Assembly: GCA_964451255.1 (NCBI GenBank) | Contig: CAYVHL010000001.1 | Coordinates: 1,116,001 to 1,180,000 of the forward strand | Direction of reading: 5' to 3' | Source: JAHBTB01 sp964451255 | GTDB taxonomy: Bacteria > Armatimonadota > Fimbriimonadia > Fimbriimonadales > Fimbriimonadaceae | DNA length: 64,000 nucleotides | In this document: positions 17,071 to 25,469 of the stretch, in pieces | How the letters are laid out: each line of letters opens with the position of its first letter | Numbering within the stretch: the first letter of the stretch is position 1 | The notes under the pieces: model-generated | What the model was told of the DNA's origin: nothing | Databases searched by the model: none | Seen by the model: only the letters and a program-made list of their open reading frames with translations | Program-made: the position numbers and the translations under genes

Positions 17071-17856
17071 CTAGATCACGGGCCAGGGCACGGTCCGGGG
17101 ATACGTGTAGGCCTCGATCTTGCCGCTCGGCTCGAACCCCCGCCTTTGGTACCAAGGAACAAGATCCGCCGCACACTGCAGGACGACCGGCAGGTTCTTC
17201 TCCGCCGCGAGCCACTTGACAAACTCGACCGAGTCGGTGCCGTGCCCAGATTCTTGGACATCCGACCGGACACACAGGTTATAGAGCCCCAAGGCACCCG
17301 CCGAGCAGGAGACCATCACGGCGGACGCGGCCCCGGCGCCATCGCGCCAACTGAACAATCGGTGGGGCGAACCGGCCGTCGCCGCCGCGATCCGGGCCCG
17401 GCCATCCACGCTTGTTCTCTGAAAGAACTGGTCGGCCATGAACCTGGCGATTTCCCGGCGGTCAAACTGCGCGACCGCCTCGTCCATTGCGGACACCAAT
17501 CGGAGCGGCGGCGCCGGGCAGACCATCTGTATCATCGCTTGGCGGCGTTCGAATCCTTGCGCCTCCAGCCTTTCGGGCAGGTCATCTGGCGTGTCACCGG
17601 TCATCGCAAAGGCCCAGAACCCGGGTGTCTCAGACGCGTACCGCGACAGCCACCCAAGGTGACCGTCCAAGTCCTTCTCTACCTCGAACCCTGCCGCAAA
17701 ATTGCAGAACGAAAGGTCGGTCGGCCCCGAGATAAGCGTGTAGGGTTCTCGGAAACGCAACACCGCCTCGGACAGCGACGATGCCAGCCCAAGGTATGTC
17801 GCCAAGATGTTTTCCCGGGCGACCTGCCTGAGATCAGCTAGAAGACCACGCTCCAT
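17071..17856 (-). CDS. GNAT family N-acetyltransferase
   Basis: 261-aa protein with a GNAT fold in its second half. The stretch LGLYNLCVRSDVQESGHGTDSVEFVKWL carries the acetyl-CoA loop in the form ESGHGT, and WYQRRGFEPSGKIEAYTYP is the usual last strand. The N-terminal 120 residues may be a degenerate second GNAT-like domain. The acceptor is unknown. The ATG at 17856 overlaps the last 19 bp of the upstream hydrolase gene, so the two are probably co-transcribed. Confidence 0.75.
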   Translation of the reverse strand: MERGLLADLRQVARENILATYLGLASSLSEAVLRFREPYTLISGPTDLSFCNFAAGFEVEKDLDGHLGWLSRYASETPGFWAFAMTGDTPDDLPERLEAQGFERRQAMIQMVCPAPPLRLVSAMDEAVAQFDRREIARFMADQFFQRTSVDGRARIAAATAGSPHRLFSWRDGAGAASAVMVSCSAGALGLYNLCVRSDVQESGHGTDSVEFVKWLAAEKNLPVVLQCAADLVPWYQRRGFEPSGKIEAYTYPRTVPWPVI

Positions 17857-19061
17857 ACCAGCCCTGGCGCCGCACGGCGCGGCATCGCCAGCACTCCCAA
17901 TGATAGACCTTGGCTCACCTTCTTGCCCACATAGAGGGCGAAGCCCTTTGGGGCGAGAAAAACTGTGGCGAAGCCGTCTGAATCCGTGTTCGAGCGCCAG
18001 ACGTCGAGCCCTATCCCCACCTGGAACCCTTGGGCCGTGTCAGCTAGAAAGCCAATGCGAACTGTCGGCGAATAGAACTTGGCAGGCGGTGAAAACGGTC
18101 TGCCGTGGAATGTCGCGTCACAAAACCTCGCGACGACATCGACCAGACGGCGCTGGACCAAGAATCCTCCGTAATGGCCCGTTTCCAGCATCAACACCTG
18201 AGGGTTTCCTAGCGCGTCAAGCAACGCTTGGCTGGTCGCAGGTGGAATGACCGTGTCCATCCGGGCCCGGACAATGAACGTCGGCCGCATGTCAGTCTTC
18301 TTCAGGTAAGCGAGGGGCTCGACAGGGACGAGTTCCTTACGTAGCTTGTCTTCACTGTAACCCTGTCGGCGCAACGCCTCCCGTTGCTGGACCACCCTTG
18401 AGCTTGACCATAAGATCCCGGCGATGTCCGCGCCGCCGAGCATGAACGCCCCGCTGACAAAACGCGGATCCACCGCAAACGCCAGCTCGGCGACCAACGA
18501 GCCCAATGATGTGCCTGCGACTGCCACCTCCCCCTTCTTGAACTCGCCACGGGTCTCGATCCAGTCGACAGTCCGGCGGACGTCAAGCACGGCTTGGGCC
18601 ATGGTTCGGCGCAACTTGGCCGGGTCAGGCTGGATCGCTAGTTCGCCGGATTTTGCCCCTGGAGGCGTTCGGCTGAGATGGTACGGCAACGGCATGATCA
18701 CACTTGCGATCCCCTTCACGGCCAGCCGTTCGGCCATCTCGAACTCGAGCATGTTGTCCGTCGCTCCCCAAAAGTGGAGGAGAATGACGACCGGCACGGC
18801 GCCAAGCCGTTCGGTCGGCATGCAGACCCTCAGACGGACAGTGTCGTTGTTGGGGACGCCCGTCGACACCACGCTCGGGAAGGTCGTCGTGTACTCGTCG
18901 TAATATTCGCCGGACGTCACTTGGCGGAACGCGCCAAAATCGACGTGTGGAACCGGCCCGTCGACCGGCGGTGCCTCTTGGCAACTTGCGACGGACGCGA
19001 TCGAAGCGGACACCAAACAGATGACAACCCTCGCAGCCCTGCTGATCAGTCTTGCGGCCAT
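17838..19061 (-). CDS. Lipoprotein alpha/beta hydrolase with a beta-rich C-terminal tail
   Basis: 407-aa predicted lipoprotein: signal segment VVICLVSASIASVASC with the lipid-attachment cysteine at residue 27. The middle is an alpha/beta hydrolase with VVILLHFWG, the nucleophile elbow GTSLGS, an acid in ARMDTVIPP and a histidine in ETGHYGGF. The last 85 residues alternate hydrophobic and polar residues and end in VWSVVF, the C-terminal phenylalanine typical of outer-membrane strands. Substrate is unknown. ATG 19061 was preferred over TTG 19085. The start region lies inside the divergent gene at 19021, so the two signal peptides are coded on opposite strands of the same DNA. Confidence 0.72.
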   Translation of the reverse strand: MAARLISRAARVVICLVSASIASVASCQEAPPVDGPVPHVDFGAFRQVTSGEYYDEYTTTFPSVVSTGVPNNDTVRLRVCMPTERLGAVPVVILLHFWGATDNMLEFEMAERLAVKGIASVIMPLPYHLSRTPPGAKSGELAIQPDPAKLRRTMAQAVLDVRRTVDWIETRGEFKKGEVAVAGTSLGSLVAELAFAVDPRFVSGAFMLGGADIAGILWSSSRVVQQREALRRQGYSEDKLRKELVPVEPLAYLKKTDMRPTFIVRARMDTVIPPATSQALLDALGNPQVLMLETGHYGGFLVQRRLVDVVARFCDATFHGRPFSPPAKFYSPTVRIGFLADTAQGFQVGIGLDVWRSNTDSDGFATVFLAPKGFALYVGKKVSQGLSLGVLAMPRRAAPGLVWSVVF

Positions 19062-21006
19062 CCAACCGGTGTCCAGTTTAGACAATGCCGTCGATGCTGC
19101 GCTCGGAACCGCCGGTCTGGATCAAGCTTCGGCCCGCATCATCCCCTCGTCCGTGGCCCTGTTTCGAGAATCTACTCACACAAACCCGCTGGTCGGGCTG
19201 GCCCGGGAGGGACTTTGGCAATGGCCTGCGATCGCCTCGGCCTACCGGAGCCCGTTGCTCGACGCCGTCCACCAACCCGAGGCGTCGTTGGCCGCCTGCG
19301 GGCGGTTCTTAGGCCTCGGAGTCAGGCGCGATTTGGTCAAGGACGCCCTCGAGACAGCCAGCGGACGGTCCTTGCGGCCCCAAGCGCTTCAAATCGCGAT
19401 GGAAAGGATGCGACAACGCGGCCTCTTCGGAGGCGACCTTCCATCGACGGACGGCGTCCCCGCCGAAGTCCAGCGGGCGGCGGCGCTCGTCCTTGAGGTG
19501 GCGCTGGACACCTACGACCTCCGTCAAGCCGCCTTCGACGGGATCGGCGATCTCAACGTGGAAATGAAGCGGGCACGGCCAGAAGCCTTGGCCGGTAACC
19601 CCGTCGAGTTCCGTCACAGCCTTGAAACCGCGTCGAAGTTCGACATGGCATATTTGCTGGCCGCCGCAGAAGACTTGGCACGCGCGACCGAACTGGCCTC
19701 CGTCTTGGTCGACAACGTCCCGCCAACGACGAAATACGACTTTAAGGTGGCGACCGCATGGGGCGACATCGAGCTGACCGGAGGTACCGACGACATCCAC
19801 GCCGACCGATCGGTGTTCCTGATGGTGGACACGGGCGGAGAAGACACATACATCAACCTCCCGGCGAACAAGTCGGCGTCGAACTGGCTGTCAGTTATCT
19901 TGGACAGCCACGGAAACGACAAGTATCTTAGCGAAGGCGACGGGGCCGCCAACCCCGTCCGTAACCGGACCGACCGGTCTGGGGCCAGATATGGGAACGG
20001 CTGCGCCTCCGCTTCCTACGGCGTTTCCTTGCTTTGGGACAGTCGCGGAAACGACCTTTACCGCAGCGTGAGCCCGGCCTTCGGCTCGTCGGTCTTCGGC
20101 GTCGCCTATCTCATGGACCGAGAAGGCGACGACACCTACGACGCCTATGCCGATTCCGAGGGCTATGCGACATTTGGGATCGGGATCTTGGAAGACATGT
20201 CAGGCAAGGACAAATACAGCGTCTTCCATCAGGGCCAGGGTTGCGGCATGACCGGGGGGGTCGGATTGCTTCTCGATCGAAAGGGAGACGACGTCTACTC
20301 GGCGACAGACGGGCCGCTCGACTTTCCGGCGGCTCCCGACCCCGACCACAACGCCAGCTTCGCCCAGGGTGCCGGCGTCGGCCTACGAATGGATCTGGTG
20401 AACGGGAAGAGCATGGGGGGCGGGGTCGGAGTGTTGCTCGACTCGCAAGGGGACGACGAGTATTCATGCGGCGTCTATGGTCAAGGAGTCGGTTACTGGG
20501 AAGGATGCGGGTTCCTGTGGGACACCGAAGGCAAGGACAAGTACACGGCGGTCAAGTACGCGCAGGGGTCGGCGACCCAGTTCGGCTTTGGATCGCTAGA
20601 AGACTCCTCTGGGGCCGACGCCTATGTTCTGCCGGGCGGACAGGGGCTCGGCTTCGGGCAGGACTTCTCTGTGGGCCAGTTCTTGGACAAGGATGGTGCG
20701 GACGTTTACACCTGTGGGGGGGAGTCTCTTGGTTACGGCTCGCTCAATGGCGTCGGGTGGTTCACGGACATGGCTGGTGACGACAACTATCTCACGAAGG
20801 GCCGGTGTCTTGGCGACGCCACCGAATCACCTGCCGGCTCCCTTCGGGAGCCGTTCATGACCCTAGGGGCCTTCCTTGACCTCGGTGGCCGTGACACATT
20901 CCTCGATTACCTGACCTGGGCCAAGAACGGGGCTCGGACAACCCAATGGCGGAGGAAGGGGGGCTCGCCTTCCGGTGCGCAGCTCGGCCTGTTCTATGAC
21001 CGATGA
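19021..21006 (+). CDS. Secreted protein with about twelve DxxGxDxY repeats
   Basis: 661-aa exported protein, signal peptide MTTLAALLISLAAIQPVSS. Residues 20-260 are helical and unrecognised. From about 270 to 625 there is a tandem array whose units, about 30 residues long, carry D-x-x-G-(N/D/K/A)-D-x-Y, for example DSHGNDKY, DREGDDTY, DSQGDDEY and DMAGDDNY. Many units continue with a Gln-Gly-x-Gly or Gly-x-Gly stretch and a hydrophobic strand. The pattern resembles calcium-binding beta-roll or beta-helix repeats but is not the standard RTX nonapeptide. I recognise no named family. It overlaps the divergent hydrolase by 41 bp and is followed by a DUF2807 lipoprotein 50 bp downstream. Confidence 0.75.
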   Translation: MTTLAALLISLAAIQPVSSLDNAVDAALGTAGLDQASARIIPSSVALFRESTHTNPLVGLAREGLWQWPAIASAYRSPLLDAVHQPEASLAACGRFLGLGVRRDLVKDALETASGRSLRPQALQIAMERMRQRGLFGGDLPSTDGVPAEVQRAAALVLEVALDTYDLRQAAFDGIGDLNVEMKRARPEALAGNPVEFRHSLETASKFDMAYLLAAAEDLARATELASVLVDNVPPTTKYDFKVATAWGDIELTGGTDDIHADRSVFLMVDTGGEDTYINLPANKSASNWLSVILDSHGNDKYLSEGDGAANPVRNRTDRSGARYGNGCASASYGVSLLWDSRGNDLYRSVSPAFGSSVFGVAYLMDREGDDTYDAYADSEGYATFGIGILEDMSGKDKYSVFHQGQGCGMTGGVGLLLDRKGDDVYSATDGPLDFPAAPDPDHNASFAQGAGVGLRMDLVNGKSMGGGVGVLLDSQGDDEYSCGVYGQGVGYWEGCGFLWDTEGKDKYTAVKYAQGSATQFGFGSLEDSSGADAYVLPGGQGLGFGQDFSVGQFLDKDGADVYTCGGESLGYGSLNGVGWFTDMAGDDNYLTKGRCLGDATESPAGSLREPFMTLGAFLDLGGRDTFLDYLTWAKNGARTTQWRRKGGSPSGAQLGLFYDR

Positions 21007-21056
21007 CGCAACCTCTGACGTTGACAACTTGTACTAGGCGGTGTCGGAGGGCACCT

Positions 21057-21860
21057 ATGCATTTTCGTCCACTAATCGCCTTTTCGTCCGCATTCCCGTT
21101 GTTGGCACTCGGAGGCTGCATGTTTTCGAGCCTGCTTGCCAACGAGACCAAGGCGGTCGGCCCGGTCGTCAGCCACGAGGAAGCCGCTTCCCGGTTCGAC
21201 AAGATCGAGGTACACGGCCCATTCCAAGTCCAATTCACCGTGGGCGCAAGCACGCCTGTGAAGATCGAGGCACAGAAGGAGATCGTCGACGCCACCGAGG
21301 TGAAAGTCGAAGGGGACACGCTAGTGATCCGCTTTGCGAAGCCAGTGCACTCGGACAAACCGATAATGGTCACCCTTGGCGGGCCCAATTTGCGCGGCAT
21401 TGTGATTGACGGTGCCTGTCAATTTCGGACCGACGGCAGGATCACAGGCCCTGTTCAAGTGGAGGCCGCCGGAGCCAGCAAGCTGGAGGCCGCCGGAGCC
21501 AGCAAGCTGGAGGCCGCCGGAAACCTTGAAAAGCTCCAAGCCGATGGCGCAAGCACGGTTAATTTTACAGACATCGCTGTAGCCAAACTCAGGGTCCTTG
21601 GCGACGGAGCGTCGACCGCCTTGCTCACTGGCGAGGTCGGAGATCTGACGGTCGATGTCTCGGGCGCGAGCACCGTCAAGCCGGGATTGAGGGCAAAGTC
21701 GGCTTCGATCAGAGCCGATGGCGCTTCTAGTGCCCAAGTTTCCGTCGCAGAGTCCTTGACCGCCCAGGCGAACGGAGCGTCATCCATCAGATACTCCGGA
21801 AAGGCGACCCAAGTGGTGGCCACCGCCACCGGGGGGTCGACCGTCAGCCGCATCGACTGA
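21057..21860 (+). CDS. DUF2807 (GIN-domain) lipoprotein
   Basis: 267-aa predicted lipoprotein: MHFRPLIAFSSAFPLLALGGC, with the lipobox cysteine at about residue 21. The body is the head GIN/DUF2807 fold, a right-handed beta-helix with regularly spaced ADGAS, GDGAST and ANGASS turns, starting FDKIEVHGPFQVQFT. Function in the family is unclear; members lie in the outer envelope. GGAGGG (21046-21051) is a clear ribosome-binding site and fixes the ATG at 21057. A 24-bp minisatellite at 21461-21521 duplicates the motif EAAGASKL within the helix. Confidence 0.82.
   Translation: MHFRPLIAFSSAFPLLALGGCMFSSLLANETKAVGPVVSHEEAASRFDKIEVHGPFQVQFTVGASTPVKIEAQKEIVDATEVKVEGDTLVIRFAKPVHSDKPIMVTLGGPNLRGIVIDGACQFRTDGRITGPVQVEAAGASKLEAAGASKLEAAGNLEKLQADGASTVNFTDIAVAKLRVLGDGASTALLTGEVGDLTVDVSGASTVKPGLRAKSASIRADGASSAQVSVAESLTAQANGASSIRYSGKATQVVATATGGSTVSRID
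21461..21521 (+). repeat. 24-bp tandem repeat inside the DUF2807 gene
   Basis: Two exact 24-bp copies (21461-21484, 21485-21508) and a 13-bp partial third. It adds eight residues per unit without shifting frame, matching one beta-helix turn segment. Confidence 0.9.
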
Positions 21861-21888
21861 ACCAAAGCCGGGTAAAAGTGCGGGGCCG

Positions 21889-22569
21889 ATGGCGTCCGAA
21901 CCGACGACCCCGCCGCAACGGTTCCGACCGATCCTCACTTGGACGTTGATCGGGCTCAACATCATCGTCTACCTTTGGGACCGTGGCGGCCACGTCTTGG
22001 GCACCAGCACAGTCCTCACCGACCTCGCCATGCGACCAAGCGAGATCGTGCTCGCTATCATGGGCCGTGGTGAGGCTATGGCGCTCGGCAAGGTCTTCAC
22101 CAGCATGTTCCTGCACGGGAGCATCTGGCATTTGTTCGGCAACATGCTCTTTCTCCAAGTGTTCGGGCCGAGCGTCGAGCGGGCCCTTGGCGGCACGCGG
22201 TTTGCCCTGTACTACCTGTTCTGGGGAGTGGTCGCCGCGGTAGCCCACATCTTTGTGAACGCCGGTTCAGATGTCCCGACCTTGGGTGCGTCCGGGGCGA
22301 TCGGAGGTGTGCTCGGATCGTTTTTCATCCTCTTTCCGGCCAGCAAGATCGAGGTCTTTCTTTATGTGACGACCGAGGTGGTGCCCGCCTGGATGCTCTT
22401 GGGCGCATGGTTTCTCTTCCAGATACTTTTTCCCCAACAGGGCGTGGCGAACTGGGCCCACATCGGTGGCTTTCTGGCCGGCATGATGACCGTCCTGATG
22501 CTTGGTGGAAGGAGGGGGATCCTGAAGCAAAGGCCGTTCGCTGACGAGGAGGAGTTCGCCGATGCTTGA
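21889..22569 (+). CDS. Rhomboid family intramembrane serine protease
   Basis: 226-aa polytopic membrane protease. Family hallmarks are all present: HGSIWHLFGN (H76, H81 and N85 region), the nucleophile in GASGAIGG (Ser135) and the base histidine in WAHIGGFLAG (His191). Rhomboids cleave transmembrane segments of other proteins; the substrate here is unknown. Unlike most, residues 7-30 form a long first helix and the C-terminal tail is acidic (PFADEEEFADA). It heads the envelope run and overlaps the next gene by 8 bp, so translation is likely coupled. Confidence 0.92.
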   Translation: MASEPTTPPQRFRPILTWTLIGLNIIVYLWDRGGHVLGTSTVLTDLAMRPSEIVLAIMGRGEAMALGKVFTSMFLHGSIWHLFGNMLFLQVFGPSVERALGGTRFALYYLFWGVVAAVAHIFVNAGSDVPTLGASGAIGGVLGSFFILFPASKIEVFLYVTTEVVPAWMLLGAWFLFQILFPQQGVANWAHIGGFLAGMMTVLMLGGRRGILKQRPFADEEEFADA

Positions 22570-24409
22570 CGCTTATGTGCCCCGCTGGGTCTGGGCGAGC
22601 CTCGCCTTGACGGCCCTTGCCAGCCTGCTGACGATCGTCCCGCGCCACTTGGCGGAACAGAAGAACCATTCAGTCGGCCTGGTGCTCGAGGCCGACAACA
22701 TCCGTCAAGCCGGCCTTGCGGAAGGCAAGACATATGCGGAATCGCTTCAATACCTGGCGTCACGGGGCCTGACCGCCGTGGTGCTTGGCGATGTGACGGT
22801 CGGCGACGCCGCCGCGACGGGCGGTTACCAGGTGGTCAGGTCGCAGGGGCAATCCGCCATCCAAGCTTACGACGACGCCTCATGGAGCATGGCTCTGGAC
22901 GCGGCGCGGGCACGATTCGGCCCGAACGTCCACCCCGGCGAGCAGGGAGCGCGCCCCTTTACTGTGGTCGTCCCAGGCGCGGACACGGCGTCACTCAAGT
23001 CGTTCTCCCTCGGCATCGACCCGGACGACGCGCGCACCGTCAGGGACGCGGGTCTGGAAATCATCGCCAGGCACGCGAACTTGCCCGGGGTTGACAAGGA
23101 ATACGTGGACTACCTGCTGGAGTCCTCGCACGAGCGGGGTGCGGTTGGTTACCTGCCGGTGGGCGACGCCGTCCTGGGGTACCGAGACCTCATCCCCTAT
23201 CTCGGCGACAAGCTCAGGGCCTTGGACATGCAGTATGTCGCCCCTGAGTTCGCAAAGATGGCGGGCGACTCAAAGATGATGGAGAAGTTCCCCGGCCTCG
23301 TCGTCCGCCTCCACGCCGCGCAACAAGCAGAGACGGACCGCATGGCGCCGGAGGCGATCGTCGAGCGCTACGCCAAGGCTTTCAAGGAGCGCAACATCCG
23401 CTGGTTGCTCCTGCGACCGACGACCCTCAGCGCCACAAAGCCTCTGCGGGAAATGGCGGTGATGCTCGTCAACATCCGGAAGGCGATCATCAAGGAGAGG
23501 GGGGTGATCGGGCCGCCAGAGCCGTTCGCCGAGCCGGAAGCCAACCCCGTCGACTTCGCCCTCATCGGCCTGTTCGCCGCGCCGTTCGTCGCATGGACGG
23601 TCTCCCGGCTCACGTGCCCGAAATATTTCGGCTGGATCCTCCTGGGGGCGGCCGCCCTGGGTGCCGCAGGTTACTTGGGCGCGGCAAGGCCTTATGTCGC
23701 CTTGGCCTCGGCCACGACGGCTCCCTTGCTCGGGTTCCTATGGCTCAGCAAGACTGAAGCCCCTCCTTGGCGATCGTACCTGGTCGTCTCATTGGTCACC
23801 CTTGTCGGCGGATTGGTCGTGGCAGGCTCCCTTGTCGGGGTCAAATACATGATCCAGGCTGAGCAGTTCACCGGCATCAAGATGGCGGTCTTCCTACCCA
23901 TCCTGGTCGTCGGCGCCCTGTTCGCCAACGAGGCGTCGGGACTCAAGAACCTCTCCAAGGAACCCGTGAAATGGGGGACGCTCGTGGCGGGACTGGTGTT
24001 CCTCGCCGCGATGGCGTTCATGATCTCGCGCACCGGCAACGACAACCCGGCCGGGGTAAGCACACTCGAACTCAAGTTCCGCGCGATGCTCGACTTCGTG
24101 TTCTCGACCCGACCAAGGACGAAGGAGTTCCTCGTCGGACACCCGGCCTTCGTCTTAGGGCTCTTCCTTTGGGCTGGGAGAGCCAAGTGGCCAAAACTCC
24201 GGGGCTGGGCGGCCTTGCTCCTCACGGTGGGCGCCGTTGGCCAGACCAGCGTGGTGAACACGTTCTGCCACGCCCATTCGCCCGTCGTATTGAGCCTGCA
24301 ACGCGTCGTGACCGGCCATATCACCGGGTGTATACTTGGCCTCTGTTTGTGGGGGGTGGCCAGCAAGCTCTTGAAGAGCGGGGGAGCGACGGCCGGTGTC
24401 CATGCCTAG
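22562..24409 (+). CDS. DUF5693 membrane protein
   Basis: 615-aa protein with one N-terminal helix, an exported domain of about 320 residues (EADNIRQAGLAEGKTYAESLQYL, LLLRPTTLSATKPLREM) and about eight C-terminal membrane helices (about 335-605). This matches the DUF5693 family, which is often encoded next to csaB in bacteria with pyruvylated wall polymers. Its biochemical role is not established; a part in polymer assembly or export is inferred from context. Starts and stops overlap both neighbours (8 bp with the rhomboid gene, 14 bp with csaB). Confidence 0.85.
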   Translation: MLDAYVPRWVWASLALTALASLLTIVPRHLAEQKNHSVGLVLEADNIRQAGLAEGKTYAESLQYLASRGLTAVVLGDVTVGDAAATGGYQVVRSQGQSAIQAYDDASWSMALDAARARFGPNVHPGEQGARPFTVVVPGADTASLKSFSLGIDPDDARTVRDAGLEIIARHANLPGVDKEYVDYLLESSHERGAVGYLPVGDAVLGYRDLIPYLGDKLRALDMQYVAPEFAKMAGDSKMMEKFPGLVVRLHAAQQAETDRMAPEAIVERYAKAFKERNIRWLLLRPTTLSATKPLREMAVMLVNIRKAIIKERGVIGPPEPFAEPEANPVDFALIGLFAAPFVAWTVSRLTCPKYFGWILLGAAALGAAGYLGAARPYVALASATTAPLLGFLWLSKTEAPPWRSYLVVSLVTLVGGLVVAGSLVGVKYMIQAEQFTGIKMAVFLPILVVGALFANEASGLKNLSKEPVKWGTLVAGLVFLAAMAFMISRTGNDNPAGVSTLELKFRAMLDFVFSTRPRTKEFLVGHPAFVLGLFLWAGRAKWPKLRGWAALLLTVGAVGQTSVVNTFCHAHSPVVLSLQRVVTGHITGCILGLCLWGVASKLLKSGGATAGVHA

Positions 24410-25469
24410 ACTCTTGTTGGCCGGTTATTTTGGTTCGGGAAACATCGGCGACGACGCCATCTTGATGGGCTTTGTAGAGGCCACACGCAACAAGCCTTAC
24501 GAAATGCGCACGATCTGCGGCAGCGCAGAACGCCTGATGCGCAACCACGGATTGGTCGGGGTCCCCAAGACCGACCTCGCGGCCATCAAAGCGGCGATCG
24601 ACGACTGCGACGCCTTGGTGTTTCCCGGCGGCAGCATTTTCCAGGACGTGACGAGCCAACGCAGTGTCTTCTACTATGCGAAGCTCGTCGATATGGCCAA
24701 GAAAGCCAAGAAAAGAGTCATCATGTTGGGCCAAGGCGTCGGGCCACTGACGCACTTCCTCGGCAAACGTATGGCCGCCGGGGCATTCAACCAATCGGAC
24801 GCTGTGGCGGTCCGTGACCCCGGAAGCGTCTCGACCGTCAAGTCAATAGGTTATCGAGGGAACCCCCGGGTGACGGCGGACATGGCGTTTTGCCTCCCCA
24901 AGCCGGAGATGCCCGCTGAGGGCACAAGTTTTGGCGTCGCGAACATGAAGACGATCGGCGTCAGTTGCCGCCCCGTGCAGGGCGACAAGAACGTCGTCGA
25001 TGTGTTTGGAGACCTCGTCCGTCTTCTCTATCAAGCGGGTTACGTGCCGGTCATGTTGCCGATGGACGAGGTCGAGGATCGGAAGCTCCTGGACGAAATC
25101 GCCAAGCAACACGGCGGAAAGGTGCCCGAATTGAAAGGGATCCAAACCCCCAAGCAGATGCAGGAACGGGTCATGCGCATGGAGGCGATCATCGCGATGC
25201 GCCTGCACGCCGGGATCCTCGCGGCGACGGTCGGTGTGCCGGCATTTATGGTCAGCTACGACCCCAAAGTGACGGCGTTTGCGAACATGCTGGGCTATCC
25301 GGCCCCTCCTATGGTGCAGGGAGCGACTGCACAAAGGCTATTCGATGGCTTTCAAAGCTTTATCAAAGACAGAGAGAGGCTCGCGGCTTCGCTTGAGCGA
25401 CGCCGCGCCGAACTGTCTGAGGCCGCGAAAGGCAATATCGCCGTGTTGGACGACTGCTTTGGCCTTTAG
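24396..25469 (+). CDS. csaB: Polysaccharide pyruvyl transferase CsaB
   Basis: 357-aa enzyme that adds a ketal-linked pyruvate to a wall polysaccharide, the modification recognised by SLH domains in species with S-layers. Evidence: LLLAGYFGSGNIGDDAIL at the start, FPGGSIFQD, QGVGPL and the MRLHAGILAA segment with the catalytic-region histidine. The start is GTG 24396 or ATG 24402, both within the end of the DUF5693 gene. No SLH-domain protein is encoded in the window. The next gene starts inside its last codons. Confidence 0.93.
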   Translation: MSMPRLLLAGYFGSGNIGDDAILMGFVEATRNKPYEMRTICGSAERLMRNHGLVGVPKTDLAAIKAAIDDCDALVFPGGSIFQDVTSQRSVFYYAKLVDMAKKAKKRVIMLGQGVGPLTHFLGKRMAAGAFNQSDAVAVRDPGSVSTVKSIGYRGNPRVTADMAFCLPKPEMPAEGTSFGVANMKTIGVSCRPVQGDKNVVDVFGDLVRLLYQAGYVPVMLPMDEVEDRKLLDEIAKQHGGKVPELKGIQTPKQMQERVMRMEAIIAMRLHAGILAATVGVPAFMVSYDPKVTAFANMLGYPAPPMVQGATAQRLFDGFQSFIKDRERLAASLERRRAELSEAAKGNIAVLDDCFGL

